NCBI RefSeq assembly: GCF_001639145.1
Contig: NZ_LROY01000002.1
Span: forward strand, 466,501-530,500
Source: Microbulbifer sp. Q7
Lineage (GTDB): Bacteria; Pseudomonadota; Gammaproteobacteria; Pseudomonadales; Cellvibrionaceae
DNA length: 64,000 nt
Direction of reading: 5' to 3'
This document shows, piece by piece, positions 30,513 through 40,174 of this stretch. The notes under the pieces are model-generated. The model was not told where the DNA came from and ran no database searches. It was given only the letters and a program-made list of their open reading frames with translations. The translations under genes were made by a program, and so were the position numbers. The stretch's first letter is position 1, and the number at the start of each line of letters is the position of its first letter.

Positions 30513-31499
30513 ATGAATACAGAGGAGCCCGCGTTTAACATGCCCCCGGTGCGGGAAACCGCGTCCGGCAACCAGCGGCGAGTAGGGTTTGAGTTGGAGT
30601 TTTCCGGTCTTACCCTGAAAACCGCCGCCAATGCGGTGGCGCAAGCCCTGGGCGGCGAGTTGCAGCAGGACTCGGCGGCAGAAATGTCCCTGCATCATGA
30701 GCTGGGCCACTTCAATATCGAAATCGATTGGGACTTTCTGAAACGGCACGCGTCTGAGAGCGGCGCCGAAGAGGGCGGTGATCGCTGGCTCGACCTGTTG
30801 GGCCAGGTTGCTGCGCTGGTGGTTCCCATTGAAATTGTCTGCCCACCACTGCCGCTCGATCGGCTGCCCTTGTTGCAAGCGCTGGTACCTGCGCTGCGTG
30901 ACGCCGGTGCGCGCGGCACCGAAGAATCATTGATCGCCGCTTACGGTGTGCACATCAACGCCGAGATTCCGCGGCTGGACGCGGAAACGCTGTTTGGCTA
31001 CCTGCGCGCTTTTGCATTGCTGCAATGGTGGTTGGTCGATACGCACAAAGTCGATATTGCCCGGCGGGCAAGCCCCTATATCGACCTGTATCCGGAAGCC
31101 TATGTGCGTCTGCTGTGTGAGCAAAAGCAGCCGTCGATGGATGATATTTTCTCCGATTACCTGCAACACAATGCCACCCGCAATCGCGCTCTTGATCTAC
31201 TGCCCTTGCTGGCAGAAATCGATGAGGCGCGGGTGCGTCGTGCGGTGGATGATCCGCGCATCAAGCCGCGTCCGGCATTTCACTACCGCCTGCCCAACTG
31301 CCAGATAGAAAAGCCCGGTTGGTCGCTGGCCAGTAGCTGGAATATATGGTGTGTCGTGGAAGCTCTGGCGGTGCAGCCAGAGCTACAGGCACAGCTGGGC
31401 GAGGAGTTTCTATCGCGTAGCCAGCCCCTACTGGGTGTCAATCGCAACAAATGGACGGAATTTGTCGAGCAATGGCTGAACGACCACGCATTGGTGTAA
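30513..31499 (+). CDS. Putative amidoligase (Amidoligase_2)
   Basis: 328 residues. Motifs RRVGFELEFSGL, the H-x-x-x-G-H-F-N-I-E-I-D-W strand, AAYGVHINAEIPR and SPYIDLYPEAYVRLL match the COOH-NH2 ligase family related to glutamine synthetase, expected to form an amide bond between an acid and an amine using ATP. The next gene starts inside its last 30 bp, and a glutamine-amidotransferase-like protein is encoded there, the pairing known for this family. Substrate is unknown. Confidence 0.87.
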   Translation: MNTEEPAFNMPPVRETASGNQRRVGFELEFSGLTLKTAANAVAQALGGELQQDSAAEMSLHHELGHFNIEIDWDFLKRHASESGAEEGGDRWLDLLGQVAALVVPIEIVCPPLPLDRLPLLQALVPALRDAGARGTEESLIAAYGVHINAEIPRLDAETLFGYLRAFALLQWWLVDTHKVDIARRASPYIDLYPEAYVRLLCEQKQPSMDDIFSDYLQHNATRNRALDLLPLLAEIDEARVRRAVDDPRIKPRPAFHYRLPNCQIEKPGWSLASSWNIWCVVEALAVQPELQAQLGEEFLSRSQPLLGVNRNKWTEFVEQWLNDHALV

Positions 31500-32137
31500 C
31501 GGGCACCGCTCGGCGCTGGTCGCCGGGTTGGTGGTGCACCGCTGCGGCGCTGTGGCTTGCGGGCGCCACGCCGGAGCGGATCAGTGTGCAACACAAACCT
31601 TCGGGCAAGCCCCTGCAAGGGCTGGTGATCGGAGGCGGTGACGATATCAGCCCCGAGCACTATCACGGTGACCTGCGGGAAAAAGTGAAGTCCGACCCAG
31701 AGCGCGACCAGCTGGAAATTCACTGGATCAACTATGCCCTGGAGCAGCGGCTGCCGTTACTGGGTATCTGCCGAGGCGCACAGCTGATTAACGTCGTGCT
31801 TGGGGGTGATCTGCACAGTGATATCCGCGACCTGCGCCGCCGCACCTACAATCGCCCGGGGCTGTTGCCGACCAAGCAGGTGTTTGTGCAGCCGGAGTCC
31901 ACCCTGGCGAGGCTCACAAGGCGCAAACTGCGGGTTAACAGTCTCCACCACCAGGCGATCAAGCGCCTGGGCAAAGGCCTGCGGGTGGTGGGGCGCGACC
32001 TTGACGAGTTTACCCAAGCGGTGGAAAGCGATAGCGGACGCCCCATCATCGGCGTGCAATGGCACCCTGAATACCTTTTCTACTTACCGGCACAATTCTC
32101 CCTGTTTCGCTGGCTGAGAAATCAGGCGGCGAAGTGA
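31472..32137 (+). CDS. Class I glutamine amidotransferase-like hydrolase (C26)
   Basis: 221 residues from ATG 31472, which overlaps the end of the amidoligase gene; an upstream ATG at 31451 adds seven residues. The catalytic triad is visible: Cys in LLGICRGAQLINVVLGG, and His/Glu in IGVQWHPEYL. It resembles gamma-glutamyl-GABA hydrolase (PuuD-like). It may hydrolyse or supply the amide handled by the neighbouring amidoligase. Translational coupling with both neighbours supports one pathway. Confidence 0.9.
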   Translation: MAERPRIGVTGTARRWSPGWWCTAAALWLAGATPERISVQHKPSGKPLQGLVIGGGDDISPEHYHGDLREKVKSDPERDQLEIHWINYALEQRLPLLGICRGAQLINVVLGGDLHSDIRDLRRRTYNRPGLLPTKQVFVQPESTLARLTRRKLRVNSLHHQAIKRLGKGLRVVGRDLDEFTQAVESDSGRPIIGVQWHPEYLFYLPAQFSLFRWLRNQAAK

Positions 32138-32565
32138 TCAGTTATCTGGTGCTGTTCGCGTCCGCCTTTCTCGCGGCCACCATTCTGCCGTTTTATTCCG
32201 AAGTGGTGCTGTTTGCAATGCTGCGCGATGGTGGTGATCCGGTGCTTCTGGTTGCGGTGGCCACACTGGGTAATACCCTGGGTGCGGTGGTGAACTGGGT
32301 ATTGGGGCGCTACCTGCTGCACTTTCAGGATCGGCGCTGGTTTTATTTTTCCCACAAGCAGATTGCCAGGGCGCAGGCGTGGTTCCAGCGCTATGGCTTC
32401 TGGAGCCTGTTGCTGGCGTGGATGCCGGTGGGTGGCGATGCGTTGACCCTGATCGCCGGTATCATGCGGGTGCGCCTGTGGCTGTTTATTTTGCTGGTGG
32501 GAATAGGCAAGGGTCTGCGCTACGTGTCTGTGGTTTTCCTGCAGCAGTCCGCTGTGTTCAGTTAG
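32134..32565 (+). CDS. YqaA-type (SNARE-associated/DedA-like) membrane protein
   Basis: 143 residues from GTG 32134, overlapping the previous stop by 4 bp. Four or more hydrophobic spans; ATILPFYSEVVLFAML, the G-N-T-L-G-A-V-V-N-W-V-L-G-R segment and a W-M-P-V-G-G-D-A-L-T-L-I-A-G-I motif identify the YqaA branch of the DedA-like family. Some relatives move lipids or affect envelope integrity; here its coupling to an amidoligase pair suggests a membrane or envelope role for the product. Confidence 0.87.
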   Translation: MISYLVLFASAFLAATILPFYSEVVLFAMLRDGGDPVLLVAVATLGNTLGAVVNWVLGRYLLHFQDRRWFYFSHKQIARAQAWFQRYGFWSLLLAWMPVGGDALTLIAGIMRVRLWLFILLVGIGKGLRYVSVVFLQQSAVFS

Positions 32566-32771
32566 TTGTCCCTGCCGAATCTGCGCCTCCCTCCCTGAAT
32601 AAAAAGCACGTACCTGTTTACCCTCAATGCTGTGCGCTTACGCCATTTGGTGGCAGTGCCGGTACCGGGATTGTCTAGACTGATTTACAGGCTTGATGCG
32701 ACGACGCCAAATCCATCCGATTGGTTTCGGAGCCGCGTAAATCTTTTAAACTGGAGCAGGTAGATAATGCC

Positions 32772-33512
32772 ATGAGTAATAAACCCGATTGCTGTACTAG
32801 CCGCCGTCAGGCCATGAAAACCGCGTTGGCCGCCGGTGCCGCCAGTTTGGCTGCAGGTGCCGGTCTTATGAGTTTTTCCGGCGTGAGTTTCGCGGCAGCG
32901 CTCACCCAGAAAGAGCGCGACGCCATGAGTCCGGACGATGTGATTGCGATGCTGAAGGAAGGTAATGAACGGTTTCGCTCCGGCAAGATGGAGCAGCATG
33001 ATTACCTGGCGCAAAAACGCGCCAGTGCCACGGGGCAGTACCCCGCAGCGGCCATTCTGAGTTGCATCGACTCGCGGACACCGGCGGAAATCCTGCTGGA
33101 TATGGGGTTGGGAGAATCCTTTAACGCCCGCGTTGCCGGGAATATCTGCAACGATGACATTATCGGCAGCCTGGAGTTTGCCTGTGCCGCAGCGGGGTCC
33201 AAAGTGATTCTGGTGATGGGGCACACCGCGTGTGGCGCGGTGAAAGGTGCCATCGACAATGTGAAGCTGGGCAAGCTGACCGGCTTGCTGGATCAGATCC
33301 AGCCGGCGGTAAAAGCCACTGACTACGAGGGCGACCGCAGTAGCAAGAACGAGGCATTCGTGGATCTGGTGGCCGCCAACAATGTGCGCCGTTCGATCAA
33401 ACAAATTCGCACCCAGAGCGCCGTGCTGTCGAAGCTGGAGAAAGAAGGCAAGATAAAAATGGTCGGTGCCATGTATCACCTGAGCGATGGTCGATTGGAA
33501 ATACTCGCCTGA
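32772..33512 (+). CDS. Exported beta-carbonic anhydrase
   Basis: 246 residues from ATG 32772. Twin-arginine-type leader (SRRQAMKTALAAGAASLAAGAGLM) then the beta-carbonic anhydrase domain with zinc ligands in CIDSRTPAE (Cys and Asp-Arg pair) and MGHTACGAVKGAI (His and Cys). It interconverts CO2 and bicarbonate, apparently in the periplasm. Most beta-class enzymes are cytosolic, although exported ones exist. A longer start at 32721 has no ribosome-binding support. Confidence 0.92.
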   Translation: MSNKPDCCTSRRQAMKTALAAGAASLAAGAGLMSFSGVSFAAALTQKERDAMSPDDVIAMLKEGNERFRSGKMEQHDYLAQKRASATGQYPAAAILSCIDSRTPAEILLDMGLGESFNARVAGNICNDDIIGSLEFACAAAGSKVILVMGHTACGAVKGAIDNVKLGKLTGLLDQIQPAVKATDYEGDRSSKNEAFVDLVAANNVRRSIKQIRTQSAVLSKLEKEGKIKMVGAMYHLSDGRLEILA

Positions 33513-33562
33513 CGATGGTACCGCCTGCAATGCCTGGCGTTCTCGCCCAATGGTTTCCATGC

Positions 33563-33592
33563 AAAGCCCGCCAGAATGGCGGGCTTTTTTGT
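33563..33592 (+). terminator. Terminator after the carbonic anhydrase gene
   Basis: aaagcccgcc-agaat-ggcgggctttttt, stem of 10 bp with T-run, 50 bp after the stop and close to the convergent molybdoenzyme gene. Confidence 0.88.
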
Positions 33593-33618
33593 GGCGAGTA
33601 TTGGTTTTACGCCAGTGG

Positions 33619-35880
33619 TCAGGCGAGAGTCAGGTGCTTGTTGATCGGAAGATCCCGGATTCGCTGGCCACTCGCGGCAAAGATCGCGTTGGCAATGCTG
33701 GGCGCTACCGGCGGTACGCCCGGCTCGCCAACACCGGCGGGCGCTGCCGTGGATTCGACGATATCCACGGTGATGTTCGGGCTCTGGTTGATACGCAGCA
33801 GGGGGTAACTGTCAAAGTTACTGTTACTGACGGCCCCATCCTGCATGGTGATTTCTCCCATCAAAGCGAGGCTCAGGGCGAAAATCATCGAGCCTTCCAT
33901 TTGAGACACAACCCGGTCCGGGTTCACTGCCAGCCCCACATCCGCACAGCAGTGCATTTCCAGCACCTCAAACTTTTTCCCTGTCACACGCACTTTGCTG
34001 GCAACGGCGACATAGGACAGGAAGCTGCGGTGTACCGCGATACCCCAGGCCTCACCGCTATTGTCCGCTTGTGCAGATCGCGGGGTCAGCCGGGCTTTCT
34101 TTGCCGCGCGCTGGAGTACGTTCTTGAGGCGCGCAGTATCCAGGGGGAACTTCTCCAGTGGTTCGCCATAATTTCCATATTTGTATTCCCCTTCGCTGGG
34201 ATCGACCAGACGATCCGGGCCAATCAATTGCATCAGGAAGGCATCGGGTGCTTTTCCTGCGGCGTGCGCCAGCTCATCGGCAAAACTGCACACGCCAAAC
34301 GCATTCTGAATATTGCACACCGAGCGCAGCCATCCAATGCGGGTGTGATATTCCGCGGGTGCGGTTTCGGTGCGGTAGTGCTCGATGTTATAGGGCAGGT
34401 CGGTGAAGCCGAGATCCAGCTCGCCGGAGGAGGGGTGCTCAACGCCGGCGCTGAAAGTCCCGGAAATTGACGGGAAGGCCGTGCGCTGCAGCCAGCCGCT
34501 GACATTACCCTGCTTGTCCATCGCGGCCTCGAAGTGCGCGGCACTGATGGCGTGGTAAAAATCGTGGCGGATATCGTCCTCGCGGCTCCACACCACTTTT
34601 ACCGGTTTGCCCAGTTTTTTCGCAAGCAGTGCGGCCTCGATCACAAAGTCTGGCTTGGACTTGCGCCCAAAGCCGCCACCTAATAGGGACACATTGACCC
34701 GCACCTGCTCCGGCTTGATCTTCAGAGCATTGGCCACATGCTGCTGGACAGACTGTGGGTCCTGCACACAACTCCATACTTCGCAGCCATCGCCATTGAC
34801 CACGGCAGTCGCGCTGGGCGGCTCCATGGTGGCGTGGGCGAGGTAGGGCACCGAGTAGTTCGCCTTGTGTACCTTGTCGGCGTTTTGCAGAGTGGCATCC
34901 AGGTCGCCGCGACCGGTTACCCGTTTGCCGGGTTTCTGCACCCGTGTGCGCAGGGTATCGAGATAGCTCGTGCTGTTGTGTTGCTGGTGCGGTGACTCAC
35001 TCCATTGAATCGCGAGTTTTTCCCGCCCCTTGAGTGCGCTCCAGGTGTTGCGGGCAACGACGGCCACCCCGGACAGGGGGTTGAAAACGGGCGGTTCGGT
35101 GGCAACCTCCAGACGTTCGATGGCGACAACGCCCTTTACCTTGCGCGCAGCACTGTCATCGAGCTTCGCGATCTTGCCGCCCAGAACCGGGCTGCGCTCG
35201 ATACTGGCAATCAGCATGTCGTCAAGCTGGACATCCTGGCCGTATCTGGCCTTGCCCATCACCATGTCCGGAGTATCGTAATTCTTGACCGACTTACCGA
35301 TATAGTTGAACTGATCACTGCTCTTTAGCCGCAGCGTACTTTGGTCGGGCACCGGCTGTTGGGCAGCGCGCTCGGCCAGCTCGCCAAAGCGCAGTCTGCG
35401 GCCGCTGGGGGTGTGTACCACGGTGTGGTTGCTGGCGGCGCATTCCGACGCCGGTACCTGCCACTGTTGTGCGGCGGCGGACTCGAGCATGCTGCGCGCA
35501 CTGGCACCCATGTTGCGCATGGTGTCGTAAAACCTGCGGATGCTGCGCGAGCCATCGGTGTTCTGGCTGCCGTAGCGCTTGTCGCCCAGGCCCTGAATGA
35601 CTTTTACCTTGGCCCAGTCGGCTTCCATCTCGTCCGCCACGACCTGGGGTAACCCGGTGCGAATGCCCTGACCCATTTCCGAGCGGTGGCAGACAATGGA
35701 CACGGTATCGTCGGGGTTGATTCCCACGAACAGATTGAGTTCCTGGTGTGCAGCGCTGCTCTGCGCCCACAGTGGCAGGGTGTTTGGCAGCGCAGCGCCG
35801 AGTACCAGGCCGCTGGCGGTGAGCCCGGTTAACCTGAGGAAGCGGCGGCGATCGACATTTTCAATGCGCTTCTGGCTCAT
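33619..35880 (-). CDS. Molybdopterin-binding subunit, xanthine dehydrogenase family
   Basis: 753 residues, matching IorB-type large subunits of isoquinoline 1-oxidoreductase and aldehyde dehydrogenase-like enzymes. A Tat signal ([23 protein letters not shown]) exports it folded with its cofactor. Cofactor-binding runs include [10 protein letters not shown], HSxxLSYVAV-like segments and [23 protein letters not shown] near the end. It hydroxylates an N-heterocycle or aldehyde substrate; which one cannot be told. Last gene of a four-gene operon, overlapping the 2Fe-2S subunit by 4 bp. Confidence 0.9.
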   Translation of the reverse strand: MSQKRIENVDRRRFLRLTGLTASGLVLGAALPNTLPLWAQSSAAHQELNLFVGINPDDTVSIVCHRSEMGQGIRTGLPQVVADEMEADWAKVKVIQGLGDKRYGSQNTDGSRSIRRFYDTMRNMGASARSMLESAAAQQWQVPASECAASNHTVVHTPSGRRLRFGELAERAAQQPVPDQSTLRLKSSDQFNYIGKSVKNYDTPDMVMGKARYGQDVQLDDMLIASIERSPVLGGKIAKLDDSAARKVKGVVAIERLEVATEPPVFNPLSGVAVVARNTWSALKGREKLAIQWSESPHQQHNSTSYLDTLRTRVQKPGKRVTGRGDLDATLQNADKVHKANYSVPYLAHATMEPPSATAVVNGDGCEVWSCVQDPQSVQQHVANALKIKPEQVRVNVSLLGGGFGRKSKPDFVIEAALLAKKLGKPVKVVWSREDDIRHDFYHAISAAHFEAAMDKQGNVSGWLQRTAFPSISGTFSAGVEHPSSGELDLGFTDLPYNIEHYRTETAPAEYHTRIGWLRSVCNIQNAFGVCSFADELAHAAGKAPDAFLMQLIGPDRLVDPSEGEYKYGNYGEPLEKFPLDTARLKNVLQRAAKKARLTPRSAQADNSGEAWGIAVHRSFLSYVAVASKVRVTGKKFEVLEMHCCADVGLAVNPDRVVSQMEGSMIFALSLALMGEITMQDGAVSNSNFDSYPLLRINQSPNITVDIVESTAAPAGVGEPGVPPVAPSIANAIFAASGQRIRDLPINKHLTLA

Positions 35881-36371
35881 GACGTAGCCTCCTCAGCGGT
35901 GCGGTCGGCATTGTAAAAAGCCGCGCTCTGGCTGGCGGCGCTTTTGATTGCGATCTTGATGCGCGGATAGGTGCCGCAGCGACACAGGTTGCCGCTCATG
36001 GCATTGTCAATTTCCGTATCGCTCGGGCTGGCATTTCTTGCCAGTAGCGCGGCGGCGCTCATGATCTGGCCGCACTGGCAGTAACCACACTGGGGGACTC
36101 CGTGTTCTATCCAGGCCTTTTGCAGTGGGTGCTTGCCATCTTTGGATAGCCCCTCAATGGTGGTGATCGATTTACCCACCGCTGCGCTGACCGGGGTTAA
36201 GCAGGAGCGTACAGCCTGTCCATCGAGATGAATCGTACAGGCACCACAAAGCCCTTTGCCGCAGCCGAATTTTGTGCCGGTCATGTTCAGCTCGTCGCGC
36301 AATGCCCACAGTAGTGGCATATCCTCGTCTACATCGAGCTGGTGGGTGGAGCCGTTAACGGTTATCTGCAT
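35877..36371 (-). CDS. 2Fe-2S subunit of the molybdenum hydroxylase
   Basis: 164 residues from ATG 36371 ([14 protein letters not shown]); a 100-residue upstream extension reads through the MocA-like gene in another frame and is rejected. Plant-type cluster ligands C-x-x-x-x-C-x-x-C...C ([23 protein letters not shown]) and the second helical cluster domain ([13 protein letters not shown]...[12 protein letters not shown]) are complete. It passes electrons from the molybdenum subunit. It has no signal of its own, so it probably travels with the Tat-exported partner. Confidence 0.93.
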   Translation of the reverse strand: MQITVNGSTHQLDVDEDMPLLWALRDELNMTGTKFGCGKGLCGACTIHLDGQAVRSCLTPVSAAVGKSITTIEGLSKDGKHPLQKAWIEHGVPQCGYCQCGQIMSAAALLARNASPSDTEIDNAMSGNLCRCGTYPRIKIAIKSAASQSAAFYNADRTAEEATS

Positions 36372-36973
36372 AGTTGTTCTCCGTAAGCTTGCCAGTCTTG
36401 CTGGGTGTCGATGTCGATGCTTCCACCGGGTAGCGGTACACGGTTGAGCGGGGTCTGGGGGTCGCGCAGCAGGGCGCGTGCACCGTGATCGCCCTGCAGC
36501 TTGTGTAGCAGGGGGAAAGTGCGACGTGGGAAAATTGCCGGTACACCGTGGTGACCGCGGTAGACGCTGCAGGTGATGCGCGCGCGCCGGGTGAACGCGG
36601 TGATCAGGTTTTGGAGGTCCCCGCGGGTGACCGCGGGCTGGTCCGCCAGCAGGATGAGTGCGGCGTCGCATGTATCCGGCACCTGGCGTATACCAAAGGC
36701 AAGCGAGCTGCCCATGCCCGCCTGCCAGTGCGGGTTCTCCACGAACGTCAGCGTCGGGTGCCGATCACGCAGTTGCGTATGCCAGGCGCCGCTGACAATG
36801 ATGGGGGGCGACAGATCGGTGTCACTCAGGCTCTCCACACAGCGCTCCAGCAGGGTTTGCCCATGCGCGCTCTGCAGTAGCTTACAGCCGCCAAAGCGCC
36901 GCGATGCGCCAGCGGCAAGGATGATGGGCTGGATCACGGGTTTGATCGATGGGCGCGCAGAGTCCTTCAGCAT
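36362..36973 (-). CDS. MocA-like molybdenum cofactor nucleotidyltransferase
   Basis: 203 residues. The N-terminal nucleotide-binding signature [14 protein letters not shown] and the metal-binding [16 protein letters not shown] identify the MobA/MocA group. It likely adds CMP to make molybdopterin cytosine dinucleotide used by this hydroxylase family. It overlaps the genes on both sides. Confidence 0.9.
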   Translation of the reverse strand: MLKDSARPSIKPVIQPIILAAGASRRFGGCKLLQSAHGQTLLERCVESLSDTDLSPPIIVSGAWHTQLRDRHPTLTFVENPHWQAGMGSSLAFGIRQVPDTCDAALILLADQPAVTRGDLQNLITAFTRRARITCSVYRGHHGVPAIFPRRTFPLLHKLQGDHGARALLRDPQTPLNRVPLPGGSIDIDTQQDWQAYGEQLCR

Positions 36974-38004
36974 GTAATCACTTCGCTCCTGGAAGAGGGG
37001 CTGGTCATGCTTTTGCCATCGGCGCGGTGCAGCACCGCGTGTAACTCCGCGCAGGTGGCCAGGGCAATACTCTCTGGCAGTTCGCCGCCAAGGTTCAACC
37101 CAATGGGGGCGCGCAAGGGAACCGCCAGCGCGCGATTGAGGGCTTCGAGCTCAATGCCGGCCAGGGCCAGCACCCGATCTCGGCGCGAGACCGGCCCCAG
37201 CAGCCCGAGGTACTTGAGCGGTAGGCCAGACAGCACCCGCAATGCGGCCGCGTCCAGCTCGAGGTTGTGGCTCATGACAATCGCGGCGTCCACCTGTTGC
37301 ATTGCCAGCTGCGATGGAAGAGCCTCCGGGTGGCAGGGATAGAGCCGGCACTGGGGAAAGTACGCCTGGCGTGCATTGGCTGTGCGGGGATCGCACAGGC
37401 TTACTTGCCAGCCCTGGCTGCGGCACAACTGCGCCATGGGGCGTGCATCAACACCCGCTCCGACAATCAGGATATGCGGAGCCGGGCGCAGGGGCGTCTC
37501 TAACCAGTTGCCGTCCGCCGTTTCCAGCAACCTGGCGCGACCATTTAGCCCGGACTGGCGGGCGTCGGCAATGGCAGTCTCGGTCTCGCCATTGTCGGGG
37601 ATTTTCTGCAAATAGCAGCAGGGCTGGCCGTCGCGCAGCCTGATGCGAAGTTGCTCCAGTTTGAGGTGGTCATTCTCCGGCAGCACCGGCTGCAGCAGAA
37701 TGAATACGGTGCCGCCGCAGCCGATTCCCAGCTTGAAGGCAAAGTCGTCTTCATCACTGCCGTCGTAACACAGGGTTTTGGATTTTCCCGTGCTGAGCAC
37801 CTGCTTTGCATGACGCTGGATATCCGCCTCCAGACAGCCGCCACTGAGCAGACCGTAATATTTCCCCAGATCGTCAAACAGCATCATGGCCCCGGCCTTG
37901 CGATAGCAGGGGCCGGAGGTCTGGTAGATAGTGCCGAGAACCCACTGGCGATTGTTGCGGTGGGTATGCCAGATGTCGAGCAGTGTCTGTATCTGATTGG
38001 CCAT
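36967..38004 (-). CDS. XdhC/CoxI family maturation factor
   Basis: 345 residues. N-terminal XdhC_CoxI domain (GTIYQTSGPCYRKAGAMMLF; GGCLEADI; GIGCGG) and C-terminal Rossmann-like domain (ILIVGAGVDARPMAQLCRSQGWQVSLCDPR). Such proteins bind and sulfurate the molybdenum cofactor before insertion. First gene of the operon, which supports maturation being encoded together with the enzyme. Confidence 0.92.
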   Translation of the reverse strand: MANQIQTLLDIWHTHRNNRQWVLGTIYQTSGPCYRKAGAMMLFDDLGKYYGLLSGGCLEADIQRHAKQVLSTGKSKTLCYDGSDEDDFAFKLGIGCGGTVFILLQPVLPENDHLKLEQLRIRLRDGQPCCYLQKIPDNGETETAIADARQSGLNGRARLLETADGNWLETPLRPAPHILIVGAGVDARPMAQLCRSQGWQVSLCDPRTANARQAYFPQCRLYPCHPEALPSQLAMQQVDAAIVMSHNLELDAAALRVLSGLPLKYLGLLGPVSRRDRVLALAGIELEALNRALAVPLRAPIGLNLGGELPESIALATCAELHAVLHRADGKSMTSPSSRSEVITC

Positions 38005-38354
38005 GGAACCCTGGTTAGCGTTGTTTTTTATTCGGGTATCAAAACATGCTACCCCAGCCCTCCGGTTTCTGCATCCTTGACCGGAAAAATCCGGAATGTT
38101 TGCTACACTTAGAACAATAAATGCGGAAAAAATTCTAAAAAATGAATCTCGCGCATTTGCGGACTGGTTCTGAGATCAGCGCTCGATGTTGCTTTTTGCT
38201 GAAGGGGAATTCGGAGTACCTGCACATTCTCTCTGCTCGTCGTTCCCTGAAAATGCGTCCAGTCTGCCTGAACAAATCACAACGGCCTTTATCAGTAATG
38301 CCTGATGGAAGCGCGTTTTAAGTTGTCGAGCATAGTCAAGCAAGGAGCAGGACA
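38005..38354. other. Divergent intergenic region
   Basis: 350 bp between the XdhC gene and the TfoX-domain gene. AT-rich around 38100-38150 (acttagaacaataaatgcgg, aattctaaaaaatg), a likely promoter zone for one or both. No ORF or structured RNA recognised. Confidence 0.45.
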
Positions 38355-38678
38355 ATGGCATATGACGAAAAGCTGGCAGAAAAGGTTCGCGAACTTCTGA
38401 CCCCCAGTGATGGCCTCTCGGAGAAGCAGATGTTCGGCGGTCTGGCCTTTATGCTGAATGGCAACATGGCCTGCGGCGTTATCGGCGAGGAGTTGATGGT
38501 GCGGGTGGGGCCAGACAATTACCAGGCGGCACTGGGCGAACGCTATACCCGGCCGATGGACTACACCGGTCGTCCGCTCAAGGGCATGGTGTATGTGGAG
38601 GAAGATGCCATCGCCGAAGATCTGGATGGCTGGGTCAATCGCGGTGCGGAATTCGCCGGTTCCCTGCCACCCAAGTGA
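38355..38678 (+). CDS. TfoX N-terminal domain protein
   Basis: 107 residues, only the N-terminal TfoX domain (EKVRELLTPSDGLSEKQMFGGLAFMLNGNMACGVIGEELMVRVG). Full TfoX/Sxy regulators of competence have a second domain that is missing here, so a stand-alone small protein of unknown function is more likely than a competence regulator. Confidence 0.9.
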   Translation: MAYDEKLAEKVRELLTPSDGLSEKQMFGGLAFMLNGNMACGVIGEELMVRVGPDNYQAALGERYTRPMDYTGRPLKGMVYVEEDAIAEDLDGWVNRGAEFAGSLPPK

Positions 38679-38795
38679 CTGTTCTCGCTCGCTTAACCTA
38701 CTCGCTTAAGGCACTCTTCACTAGCGCGCGACGTTGCACCTGACCACAACGGCCGGGGGCCGAGCTGACGCACTGATGTCCGAAGGCGAGGAGAT

Positions 38796-39911
38796 CTAGA
38801 GCTGAGTCAACTGTTCCGGCGTGTCCAGTTTGGACGGCGGCGCAATACCGTCTATCTCGATGGTGAGGTGGAACACTCTGGGGCAGCGCTGCTTGAGCTC
38901 TGCTTCCAGCTCGTCAATCAATTCCTCGGTAGCTTCCAGGGTGGCCTGAACAATCGCACGGGTCTCCGCATATTCCAGTACCGCCCCGGTGCGCCGGTGC
39001 TCCGGGACCCGGTCCAGCAGCTGTCGTTCGTGGGCAGCAATACGCTCGCGCATATCCCGCATCAATACCTCCTCCCGCAATTCAACTTCCGCCACCACAA
39101 CCGTATGGGTGTCATCCACTATCACCGAGCGCAGATCGTGGTAGCGCTCGATTTCCCGGTGGTGCTTGACGATTTCATGGAAGGCGCGCTCGGCATCTTT
39201 GTCGCGAATATTGGTGAGATAGCGCATGTTGATCATGCCGAGGAAAATCGCCGTCAGCCCGAGCATGACCGCAATCGCGACCGAGAAACCGATGTCCCAC
39301 ATGGGGTTGCCGGTTGACTGGGTCATGCCAATACCGGTGGCCGCGAGGATAACGCCGGTAACCGCGATGGAGTCCTCCAGCAAGACCGCGATCAGGGTCG
39401 GGTCATCGGCATCCACCAGGTAGCGGAAGGGATTGCGCTTGCCTTCGGCGCGCATGCGCGAAAAGAACTCTTTGCCGGCAATCAGCAAGACGTAGCCTTC
39501 CAGTACAAAAGCGATGGTCAGCACCACAGCCGAGATCCAGATGGGCGCGATGTCGAGGCCGAGCAGTGTGATGGTCTCCGGGCGCTCAAAGTGCGCGAGG
39601 TTTTGCCATGCATGCCAGGCGTGGGCGAGGCCCAGGCCGCAACCGATGGAAAACAGGCCGATCGCACTCCACAGATTCCACAGATACTTTTTCTGCCCAT
39701 GGCCAAAGGCGTACTGGGTATCTGCGGGACGGCTGCCGCGCCGGATACCCATCAGCAGGAATACCTGGTTCAGTGTATCCATCAGGCTGTGCACCGCTTC
39801 GTTCATCATGGCGGCAGAATGTGTCGCCACGGCGGCGATACCTTTTAACACGGTGATGATGGCGTTGACGGAAATCGCGTAAAGGACCGCCTTTTTTGAA
39901 CCCTGTGCCAT
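38796..39911 (-). CDS. Cation diffusion facilitator, ZnT9-like
   Basis: 371 residues, six hydrophobic spans in the N-terminal 230. Metal-site sequences NEAVHSLMDTLNQ (His-x-x-x-Asp) in the second span and LLEDSIAVTG in the fifth, where Glu replaces the usual His, resemble the SLC30A9 branch. The C-terminal cytosolic domain has RSVIVDDTHTVVVAEVELREEVL. It probably exports a divalent metal; metal identity is not fixed by sequence. Confidence 0.88.
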   Translation of the reverse strand: MAQGSKKAVLYAISVNAIITVLKGIAAVATHSAAMMNEAVHSLMDTLNQVFLLMGIRRGSRPADTQYAFGHGQKKYLWNLWSAIGLFSIGCGLGLAHAWHAWQNLAHFERPETITLLGLDIAPIWISAVVLTIAFVLEGYVLLIAGKEFFSRMRAEGKRNPFRYLVDADDPTLIAVLLEDSIAVTGVILAATGIGMTQSTGNPMWDIGFSVAIAVMLGLTAIFLGMINMRYLTNIRDKDAERAFHEIVKHHREIERYHDLRSVIVDDTHTVVVAEVELREEVLMRDMRERIAAHERQLLDRVPEHRRTGAVLEYAETRAIVQATLEATEELIDELEAELKQRCPRVFHLTIEIDGIAPPSKLDTPEQLTQL

Positions 39912-40003
39912 GAAATCGCCTTGTTTGCTTGATCCTTGGTGCTGAGCTGGATTGCGTGTATTGGAATGAGAGTTTAGCCCTGCGAGGTGGTCCAGTAGCC
40001 ATT

Positions 40004-40043
40004 TATTCCTCCGGGTACACCTCTATTCCTCCGGGTGCACCAC
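40004..40043. repeat. Tandem 20-bp direct repeat upstream of a sulfatase
   Basis: tattcctccgggtacacctc is followed directly by tattcctccgggtgcaccac, differing in two or three positions. It lies in the intergenic region 130 bp before the sulfatase start and could be an operator or a replication slip. Confidence 0.6.
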
Positions 40044-40174
40044 ACGGTGAAGCCTTGAATGCCATCGCGAAAGTCGGCTTGTATTCTATGCCTATACTTC
40101 CAAAGCCAAATTCCCTGCACCAGTTAGCAGGTGTAATTACATTTGGATACAACAAGTTTAGGTCGAGGTTACCG

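Noticed and set aside
36372..36671. A 100-residue extension of the 2Fe-2S subunit
   Set aside because: It runs through the MocA-like gene in a different frame and is an Arg/Pro/His-rich shadow. The start at 36371 begins the conserved ferredoxin domain.
40004..40043. CRISPR array
   Set aside because: The two repeat units are directly adjacent without spacers, there are only two of them, and no cas genes are present.
39929..40174. An 82-residue extension of sulfatase 1
   Set aside because: No signal peptide appears at its N-terminus, whereas the ATG at 40175 gives one with a ribosome-binding box.
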